Origin: Gemmatimonadaceae bacterium
GTDB taxonomy: Bacteria; Gemmatimonadota; Gemmatimonadetes; Gemmatimonadales; Gemmatimonadaceae
Direction: 5' to 3'
DNA length: 5,690 bases
Assembly: GCA_013813605.1 (NCBI GenBank)
Contig: JACCRL010000392.1
Coordinates: 1-5,690, forward strand
Made by a program: the position numbers and the translations under genes. A model generated the notes under the pieces. The model was not told the DNA's origin. It ran no database searches and worked only from the letters and a program-made list of their open reading frames with translations. Shown piece by piece: positions 1 to 4,691 of this stretch. Position 1 is the stretch's first letter, and each line of letters starts with the position of its first letter.

Positions 1-1566
1 CTACCGGTGTAGCCGGTGAACCCGCATATCGAGCATCCTTTCGCCTTGACGTGCCGCGCCCGGCCAAAGGTGCGTTGCTGCGCGGAGCGTACCATTGGAT
101 GCAGCTCTTCGATTGGCGCCTCGTAGACGCACTGTGGACAGACGCGCCGCACCAGCCGTTGCGCCGTGACTCCGATAAGCCCGGCCGCGACCCTGAACGG
201 CTCGACGCCAATATTCGAGAGCCGCGCGATGGAACCGATTGCGTCGTTGGTATGCAGGGTCGAGAGAACAAGGTGTCCGGTCATTGCCGCCTGGAAGGCA
301 ATGGTCGCCGTTTCCTGATCGCGGATTTCGCCGACGAGCACGACATCGGGATCCTGGCGCAGCACGGACCTCAGGACCTGAGGGAAAGTGAGCCCCTGCT
401 TCTCGTTTACCTGAACCTGATTGACTCCGGCGAGGCGGTATTCGACCGGATCTTCGACAGTCACGATGTTGACGTTTTCGTTGCGGCGCGTGTTGAGCGC
501 GGCGTAGAGCGTGGTCGTCTTTCCTGAACCGGTTGGGCCGGTGACGAGGAGAATGCCCTGCTCGCGCTCCAGCAGCGCCGTGAACCTCTTGAGCACCTGC
601 GGCTGGAATCCAAGCGTGGCCATCGATACCTGAACGGCTCGCTCATTGAGGAGCCGCATCACGACCTTTTCGCCAACGCGCGTCGGCAGGACGGACACGC
701 GAAGCGCGATCTCTTCCCCGTTGACCCGCACCTTCGCCCGGCCATCCTGCGGCCGGAAACGCTCGGCGACGTCGAGCTCGGACATGATCTTGATGCGCGA
801 TACCACCGGTCCCACGCCGATGAAGCGCGGCAGGACCATGATGTTCTTGAGAAGCCCGTCGATGCGGAAGCGGACGAGCGTCGAGGTCTCATCGTGCTCG
901 ATGTGGATGTCCGATGCGCGCAGCTTGATGGCGTTGCCGATGATCGCGTCAACGAGCTTGATGACCGGCGCGTGAACACGTGCCAGTGCCGCCTCGGACT
1001 GCTCCTCGGTCTCCTGGACCTGCTCGACGCCGACTCCCTGATCGCGTCCGGACGCAGCGTCTCGGAGACCGGCTTATCGAGCGTGCCGGGCGGGCAGAAG
1101 AGCGGTATTACCTCGCGGCTCGTCGCCCAGCCAACGCGCTGGATGGCTTCCTGGTCGAGCGGATTCGCCATCGCGAGATGTACCGTCTTCCCGTCGGCCT
1201 TCACGGGCAGGACGTTGTGCTCGCGGCAGAGCTTTTCGGGGAGGATGTGCATCGCGTTCTTGTCGATCCCTCCCGGCGAGAGGTCGACGTAATCGATGCG
1301 GACGCTTCCTTAACGACCTCGGCGATCTCCTTGAAGGAGAGCACATCGCCGTCGATGAGGGCCTAGGCGATGTAGGACTTCTGCTGAAAGCGCCAGCGCT
1401 TGATCAGCTCCTGGGTGACGCCCGGGAGGGTGGCGACCAGCGAAACGAGCCATTCATCCTTGAAGCGGTATCTCCGCTCGTTCGACTGGGGTCCGACCGG
1501 TGTCGTCATTGGTGCCTGATAAAGAGCCCTTTCCGGCGGCCGCAGGAAGGGTGCTAATTGACTCAC
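1..1566 (-). pseudogene. GspE/PilB-type secretion or pilus assembly ATPase, N-terminal part broken, 3' end cut by window edge
   Basis: Hexameric cytoplasmic ATPase family that powers type II secretion (GspE) or type IV pilus extension (PilB); context does not decide which. From about 1030 down to 1 one frame is intact and carries the core: PVIKLVDAII...ASDIHIEHDE near 965-895, Walker A GPTGSGKT (539-516), Asp box TVEDPVEY (461-438), Walker B LRQDPDVVLVGEIRD (362-318), His box TGHLVLSTLHTND (281-243), and zinc-binding pairs CPQC (140-129) and CSIC (35-24) followed by TGYTG. The N-terminal domain is spread over three frames: 1566-1363 ends at an in-frame TAG, the same frame continues to about 1300, a second frame holds the DYVDLSPGG...LPEKLCREHNVLPV stretch (about 1294-1055), and the core is in a third. 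Both shifts are equivalent to one lost base. Start is GTG 1566 with GAGGGG at 1576-1571; ATG 1509 is an alternative. The core has no obvious start of its own. Decay or assembly error are both possible. Confidence 0.85.
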
Positions 1567-1600
1567 TCAGCCCCTCGAAGATAACACGCCGAAGGCCGTC

Positions 1601-1620
1601 ATTGTCCTGATGTAAACAAT
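1601..1620. promoter_or_regulatory. candidate operator dyad ATTGT-N10-ACAAT
   Basis: A perfect 5-bp inverted repeat, ATTGT (1601-1605) and ACAAT (1616-1620), with a 10-base spacer. It covers the -35 box of the regulator promoter and sits between two divergent genes. The layout would suit a dimeric Crp/Fnr-type protein, but the arms are neither the Crp (TGTGA) nor the Fnr (TTGAT) consensus, and a 5-bp dyad can arise by chance. Confidence 0.3.
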
Positions 1621-1630
1621 TGGCTATACT
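1602..1630 (+). promoter_or_regulatory. sigma70-type promoter for the Crp/Fnr regulator
   Basis: TTGTCC (1602-1607) and TATACT (1625-1630) are separated by exactly 17 bases. The -35 matches the consensus at 4 of 6 positions and the -10 at 5 of 6. It points towards the regulator at 1719 and would start transcription near 1636-1638, leaving a leader of about 80 nt. Its position rules out the more upstream TTG (1620) and makes ATG 1635 unlikely as start codons. Confidence 0.6.
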
Positions 1631-1718
1631 ATTAATGCCGCAACGGTCCACCAGCCGGCACACAGTCCTTAATTCATGGCGGTTCTGGCGTCGCCTTTTT
1701 CCGCCTGAAACCGTGACC

Positions 1719-2453
1719 ATGGTCTCCGTACGTCCGGGAGCCGCCGACGCGAAGTCCACGCCCGCTTCCTGGAACCGAATTCTGCTCAGCCTCCCCCTCG
1801 AGGAAGAATCCCTCCTGCTGGACATCGGCAGCATCGTCGCCCTGAAGAGTGGCGACTCGATTTACGAGCCGGGCGAACCGATTTCATTCGTCTTTTTCCC
1901 ACACGACTCGATAATCTCGCTCGTCACGACGATGGCGGACGGGGCGTCAGTCGAAGCGCTGACGGTTGGCAACGATGGCTTCGCCGGCATGTGCGTGTTT
2001 CACGGCCTTGCCTCGACGACGAGCCGCGGTATCGTCCAGGTCACTGGCTCGGCTCTCCGGATGGCGGCGAAGTCGTTCGCCGAGCTCCTGCCGCGGCTAC
2101 CGGTCCTGAGCCGATTGCTTCACTCCTACAGCCAGCTCGTCTTCGAGGTCGCGTCGCAGTCCGCCGCCTGCAACCGCCTGCACGTGATCGAGCAGCGGTG
2201 TGCGCGCTGGCTACTCATGACACATGACCGCGTTGGTAGCGACAAGTTCGACCTCACGCAGATGTTCCTCGCGGAGATGCTTGGCGTGCGGCGTCCTGGC
2301 GTGACGGTGGCAATGGGAATTCTCGAGAAGCAGGGTCTGATCGGTCACTCGCGGGCGTCGGTGACGGTCGTGAACAGGCCGGGACTGGAAGCCGCTGCCT
2401 GTGAGTGCTACCAGACAATCCAGGCGAGGCAGAGACAGGTTCTCAGTTCGTAA
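1719..2453 (+). CDS. Crp/Fnr-family transcriptional regulator with degenerate cNMP-binding domain
   Basis: A 244-residue cytoplasmic DNA-binding regulator, the normal length for the family. Residues about 20-120 form the cupin-like sensor domain (LPLEEESLLLDIG, then YEPGEPISFVFFPHDSIISLV). A long dimerisation helix follows (about 125-165, with SQSAACNRLHVIEQRCARWLL), then a winged helix-turn-helix (about 178-215, LTQMFLAEMLGVRRPGVTVA). The cAMP-contact signature of true Crp (GELALL ... RxAT) is absent; the equivalent stretch reads GNDGFAGMCVFHGL...TSRGIVQV, so cAMP binding is unlikely. Cysteines at 92, 151, 161, 228 and 230 do not form an Fnr-type N-terminal iron-sulphur cluster motif. ATG 1719 was chosen because the frame's earlier starts lie inside or just after the promoter; it has no good Shine-Dalgarno, and GTG 1713 is an in-frame alternative. 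The gene is divergent from the ATPase gene and may control it. The target genes and any ligand are unknown. Confidence 0.88.
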   Translation: MVSVRPGAADAKSTPASWNRILLSLPLEEESLLLDIGSIVALKSGDSIYEPGEPISFVFFPHDSIISLVTTMADGASVEALTVGNDGFAGMCVFHGLASTTSRGIVQVTGSALRMAAKSFAELLPRLPVLSRLLHSYSQLVFEVASQSAACNRLHVIEQRCARWLLMTHDRVGSDKFDLTQMFLAEMLGVRRPGVTVAMGILEKQGLIGHSRASVTVVNRPGLEAAACECYQTIQARQRQVLSS

Positions 2454-2483
2454 CTGCACTACCGTTCACCATCGGGGTAATTA

Positions 2484-2512
2484 TTGGCGGAAGGCCCTTT
2501 CGGGGCTATTAT
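2484..2512 (+). promoter_or_regulatory. sigma70-type promoter for the adhesin-E-like gene
   Basis: TTGGCG (2484-2489) and TATTAT (2507-2512) lie 17 bases apart, matching the consensus at 4 of 6 and 5 of 6 positions. It sits in the gap after the regulator gene, about 64 bp upstream of ATG 2576, so the next gene probably has its own transcript. A short GCCC/GGGC hairpin (2494-2506) lies in the spacer. Confidence 0.5.
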
Positions 2513-2566
2513 GATCACCGCCGTAATGCAAGGCTGCCTACATACGCCTCGATGCGTCGCAACCCT

Positions 2567-2570
2567 GGAG
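2567..2570 (+). promoter_or_regulatory. Shine-Dalgarno fixing the start at 2576
   Basis: GGAG lies 5 bases before ATG 2576. The in-frame ATG at 2552 lacks such a site and would put a charged extension in front of the signal peptide, so 2576 is preferred. Confidence 0.6.
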
Positions 2571-2575
2571 ACTGG

Positions 2576-3088
2576 ATGATTCGCCTGCTTTCGTTAGTGC
2601 TTTTTGCCGGACTGATTTCCGCTCCGGCTCCGGTCGGGGCGCAGAAGCCCTGGCGCACTGTTTATAACGATTCCGACCTCACTGTACTGTTGGATACCGC
2701 TACCGCCTCGCGCCGGCCGGACGGTTCGTGGACTACGGTTACGAGCTGGGATTATTCCCGCCCTCGCATTCTGGAGAATAAGAAGAGCTACACGCGTCTG
2801 GTGGAGAAGGCGCACCTGCGCTGCACACCATCGCGCGTGAAGCGGGTTCGCAGCACCCTTTATGGGCCAAACAACGCGATGGTCCGCGACGAGGGCGAGG
2901 TCTCCGACGATGACCAGTCGCACATGGTTTGGGACAAGCTGAGAACCGGCTCGTCGAATTCGCGCGCGTTCGACGCGGTCTGCGGCGTGCTGACGAAGAA
3001 GACGCCCGTTCGCGCGGCGGCGGTGAAGGCGCCGGTGAAAAAGGCGCCTGTGAAAAAGGCGCCGGTCAAGAGGCGCACCGGGGAGTAA
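2576..3088 (+). CDS. exported protein, surface-adhesin E-like, with Lys-Pro repeat tail
   Basis: A 170-residue protein. Residues 1-22 are a signal peptide (MIRLL, hydrophobic LSLVLFAGLISAPAP, cleavage likely after VGA), so it should be periplasmic or surface-exposed. The mature part (about 24-140) has the outline of the small surface-adhesin protein E domain: WRTVYNDSDLTVLLDT at the start, an S-Y-x-R-x-V-E segment leading to C83 (AHLRCTP), a Y-G...MVRDEGE strand, a W at 119, and a terminal AFDAVCG with C136. C83 and C136 are the only cysteines of the mature protein and may form a disulphide. Residues 141-170 are a basic tail built from VKKAP units, which might bind cell wall, nucleic acid or acidic polymers. 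The gene has its own promoter and a strong terminator. The domain match is recalled by eye and is moderate; the biological role is unknown. Confidence 0.75.
   Translation: MIRLLSLVLFAGLISAPAPVGAQKPWRTVYNDSDLTVLLDTATASRRPDGSWTTVTSWDYSRPRILENKKSYTRLVEKAHLRCTPSRVKRVRSTLYGPNNAMVRDEGEVSDDDQSHMVWDKLRTGSSNSRAFDAVCGVLTKKTPVRAAAVKAPVKKAPVKKAPVKRRTGE
3023..3073 (+). repeat. 15-bp tandem repeat encoding VKKAP
   Basis: Two adjacent 15-bp units at 3035-3049 and 3050-3064 (GTGAAAAAGGCGCC plus T or G) differ at one base. A shortened 12-bp unit precedes them (3023-3034) and a degraded one follows. In-frame gain or loss of units would change tail length by five residues each. Confidence 0.75.
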
Positions 3089-3106
3089 AGAGCGGGGACC
3101 GGGCAC

Positions 3107-3141
3107 AAAAAGGGCGCGGAGAATTTCTCCGCGCCCTTTTT
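3107..3141. terminator. bidirectional intrinsic terminator between convergent genes
   Basis: A 16-bp perfect stem (3107-3122 with 3126-3141) around a 3-base loop. The 11-bp GC-rich core is flanked by five As on the left and a T run on the right, so either strand gives a hairpin followed by a U tract. It lies 18 bp after the adhesin-E-like stop and 18 bp past the stop of the convergent minus-strand gene, and would serve both. Confidence 0.9.
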
Positions 3142-3159
3142 TACGGTGCTGCTCGCTGG

Positions 3160-3561
3160 TCAGCTTCGCGAGGTGGGATCGTTCGGCGGACGGTTGCCGA
3201 GGTTCATCGTGCGATCGTCGGTCGTTGAGCCGGTGCCCATGTTGCGCGGACGTGGATCCGGGGGCGTGTAGGTCTCGTTGCGCACGACCGTCGTGTCGCG
3301 ATCCGGCTTCTTCATAAGGCCGAGCAATCCGAGGAGGCCAAGCAAGCCCCAGGGGAAACCGCGACGCTCTTCCACAACGACGGCCGCCGTGTCGGTCATC
3401 ATCGGAGCGGTCATGGCTGACATGGTGTCAACGGGCACCACCATGCCGGGGGTGCCCAGGCTGTCGGTCCGGCTTGGCGTTTGTGCGATTGCGCTCGTGG
3501 CGAGAAGGCATAGGCTCGCCCCTGCCAGCGTCACCAGATTTCGAAAGCGTGCGTTCTGCAT
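3160..3561 (-). CDS. small exported protein with a WGLLGLLGLLGL hydrophobic helix
   Basis: A 133-residue protein. Residues 1-26 form a signal peptide (MQNARFRN, hydrophobic core LVTLAGASLCLLATS, AIA cleavage site before QTPS). The mature part starts with a Thr/Met/Val-rich low-complexity stretch (27-65), then EERRGFP followed by WGLLGLLGLLGLMKK (71-85) and a hydrophilic Pro/Asn/Arg/Thr-rich tail (86-133). The W-G-x-x-G pattern with a basic stop resembles the WGxxGxxG sorting-type domain seen in small bacterial secreted proteins, but here about 48 residues follow it instead of it being C-terminal. The helix may anchor or oligomerise the protein in a membrane. Start ATG 3561 has GAGG (3570-3567) 5 bases upstream; the frame stays open to 3801, but that extension lacks a comparable site and would bury the signal peptide. 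It is divergent from tonB and shares the convergent terminator. Function is not recognised. Confidence 0.75.
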   Translation of the reverse strand: MQNARFRNLVTLAGASLCLLATSAIAQTPSRTDSLGTPGMVVPVDTMSAMTAPMMTDTAAVVVEERRGFPWGLLGLLGLLGLMKKPDRDTTVVRNETYTPPDPRPRNMGTGSTTDDRTMNLGNRPPNDPTSRS

Positions 3562-3566
3562 TGTCA

Positions 3567-3570
3567 CCTC
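3567..3570 (-). promoter_or_regulatory. Shine-Dalgarno fixing the start at 3561
   Basis: Read on the minus strand, GAGGTGA precedes ATG 3561 with 5 bases between GAGG and the start. It favours the signal-peptide start over the longer open frame reaching 3801. Confidence 0.65.
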
Positions 3571-3636
3571 GGTAGTGGAATGGTCAAAATCCAACGGGTA
3601 CGGCATAGGCAGGATACAGGCCAAAAACGCCGGACG

Positions 3637-3653
3637 TGGCCCCAGCCGGGCCA
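3637..3653. promoter_or_regulatory. inverted repeat in the divergent region upstream of tonB
   Basis: TGGCCC (3637-3642) and GGGCCA (3648-3653) form a perfect 6-bp dyad with a 5-base spacer, roughly 75 bp upstream of the minus-strand start and 49 bp upstream of the candidate tonB promoter. This is a plausible place for an operator serving either gene. GC-rich dyads of this size also occur by chance. Confidence 0.25.
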
Positions 3654-3685
3654 GTTCTTCGGACTGCCCAGCGGCGGAGCAAGCG

Positions 3686-3701
3686 TGGCCAGCACCTTGC
3701 T
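3686..3701 (+). promoter_or_regulatory. possible sigma54 (RpoN) -24/-12 promoter for tonB
   Basis: TGGC (3686-3689), AG, and TTGCT (3697-3701) fit the -24/-12 consensus TGGCACG-N4-TTGCW with the required GG-N10-GC spacing and mismatches at two positions. Transcription would begin near 3712, about 25 nt before ATG 3737 and just upstream of its Shine-Dalgarno. No convincing sigma70 promoter was seen in this gap. There is no direct evidence that the organism uses sigma54 here. Confidence 0.35.
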
Positions 3702-3726
3702 CTATGGAGAGGCAGTCAGCGTCAAC

Positions 3727-3731
3727 AGGGG
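3727..3731 (+). promoter_or_regulatory. Shine-Dalgarno fixing the tonB start at 3737
   Basis: AGGGG (within AGGGGAG) lies 5 bases upstream of ATG 3737. The open frame extends back to 3278, but that part is antisense to the small exported protein gene and reads as shadow sequence. Confidence 0.7.
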
Positions 3732-3736
3732 AGAGC

Positions 3737-4555
3737 ATGCGGTTACTCGAATCGAAGCCGGAAAAAAAGAGCGGGATGGCGGGCGGCACCATCCTCAGCA
3801 TCGTCCTTCACTCGGGACTTCTGTTTCTGGCGATCTTCGCGACGGCGCGGGCCGGCATCGACAAAAACAAGAAGGACAAGGCCGAGAAGGTCAACTTTGT
3901 CGAGGTGAAGAAGAAGGAAGAGCCGCCTCCGCCGGAAGAGAAGAAGAAGGAAGAACCCCCGAAGCCGAAGGAGAAGCCCAAGCCGGCCCCCAAGCCGAAG
4001 GCTCCGCGCGTGGTGAAGCTGCCCGTGCTGCCAAAGGAAGCGCCGCTCGCGCCGCCAAAGGGGTTCAAGGTGGTGTTGCCGCCTGTGGCGATCCCTACCA
4101 ACCTGCCGGCGATCGACCTGTCGGCGAAGATTACGAACGAGGCCGATTTCAGTGGCAAGGGAGTCGCCGGCGGAACGGCAGGTGGCGTAAAGGGCGGAAC
4201 CGGAAAGGAGGGCGACACCGGTAAGGAAGCGGGCGCCAAGGAAACGCTGAAGACCACGCCGTACATGGAGTTCCAGGTCGAGCAGCCGGTGGTGAAGACG
4301 GGCGGCGCGAATCCCGAGTATCCGGGCTCGCTGCGCGACAACGGCACCGAGGGTGAAGTTCTCGCGCAGTTTGTCGTTGGTGAGAATGGACGCTATGAGG
4401 CGGGGACGCTCAAGATCCTCAAGTCGAGCCATCCAATGTTCACCAACGCCGTGAAGGAAGCGCTCCCGGGGATGCGATTCTCGGCCGCACGGATCGGCGG
4501 CGAAAAGGTGAAGCAGCTCGTGCAGATGCCGTTCGAGTTCAACCTGAGCCGGTAA
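3737..4555 (+). CDS. tonB: TonB-family energy transducer
   Basis: A 272-residue inner-membrane protein that spans the periplasm and passes proton-motive-force energy from an ExbB/ExbD-type (or TolQ/TolR-type) motor to the outer membrane. Residues 1-13 are a charged cytoplasmic start and about 16-38 form the single transmembrane helix (TILSIVLHSGLLFLAIFATA, including the His of the SxxxH pattern typical of TonB anchors). Residues 41-103 are a Lys/Glu/Pro spacer (PPPPEEKKK, PKPKEKPKPAPKPK) and 138-168 a Gly/Lys/Thr linker. The TonB C-terminal domain covers about 185-270, with YPGSLRDNGTEGEVLAQFVV, then LKSSHPMFTNAVKEALPGMRF and a final VQMPFEFNL. It is complete. The next gene is tolB-like and about 136 bp away, but a terminator lies between them. 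It could fill a TolA-like role, since no TolA is seen; TonB-dependent receptor partners are not in the window. Confidence 0.92.
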   Translation: MRLLESKPEKKSGMAGGTILSIVLHSGLLFLAIFATARAGIDKNKKDKAEKVNFVEVKKKEEPPPPEEKKKEEPPKPKEKPKPAPKPKAPRVVKLPVLPKEAPLAPPKGFKVVLPPVAIPTNLPAIDLSAKITNEADFSGKGVAGGTAGGVKGGTGKEGDTGKEAGAKETLKTTPYMEFQVEQPVVKTGGANPEYPGSLRDNGTEGEVLAQFVVGENGRYEAGTLKILKSSHPMFTNAVKEALPGMRFSAARIGGEKVKQLVQMPFEFNLSR

Positions 4556-4570
4556 CGGCGGTCTGACGAC

Positions 4571-4600
4571 AAGCCGCGGAGATTTCTCCGCGGCTTTGTC
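4571..4600 (+). terminator. intrinsic terminator after tonB
   Basis: An 11-bp perfect stem (4571-4581 with 4586-4596) with an ATTT loop, rich in GC and followed by TTTGTCTTC. It begins 15 bp after the tonB stop. Its core nearly repeats the one at 3107-3141. It should separate tonB transcription at least partly from the tolB-like gene. Confidence 0.8.
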
Positions 4601-4691
4601 TTCTCACCCTTACGGCGTGGGAACCGTGCGGCGACGGACAGGGTAGCCACTGCCAACGCTTCCCACTGCCGCGAACCAGAGACCCGGGTCA

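Noticed and set aside
51..527. Plus-strand open frame of 158 codons
   Set aside because: It is antisense to the ATPase core, whose minus-strand frame carries all Walker, Asp, His and Cys motifs; the plus-strand translation has no recognisable features.
894..1366. Overlapping plus-strand open frames opposite the ATPase N-terminal region
   Set aside because: Shadow frames of GC-rich coding sequence; the minus-strand pieces show family-like protein sequence instead.
1679..1704. Hairpin plus T-run in the regulator leader as an attenuator
   Set aside because: The stem is 4-5 bp with a large loop and the T-run is five bases inside the loop of the longer pairing; not convincing.
2494..2506. GCCC-TTTCG-GGGC hairpin after the regulator gene as a terminator
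   Set aside because: Only 4 bp of stem and no T run; it lies inside the spacer of a better-supported promoter.
3278..3736. Upstream extension of the tonB frame
   Set aside because: It is antisense to the small exported protein and reads as Arg/Ser-rich shadow sequence; ATG 3737 has a good Shine-Dalgarno and starts a normal TonB anchor.
3743..4432. Long minus-strand open frames opposite tonB
   Set aside because: They are Leu/Arg- or Phe/Gly/Ser-rich complements of the Lys/Glu/Pro and Gly codons of tonB, with no start signal or domain.
4620..4646. GGAACC as an ECF-sigma -35 box for tolB
   Set aside because: No matching -10 motif at 16-17 bases downstream; a six-base match alone is too weak.
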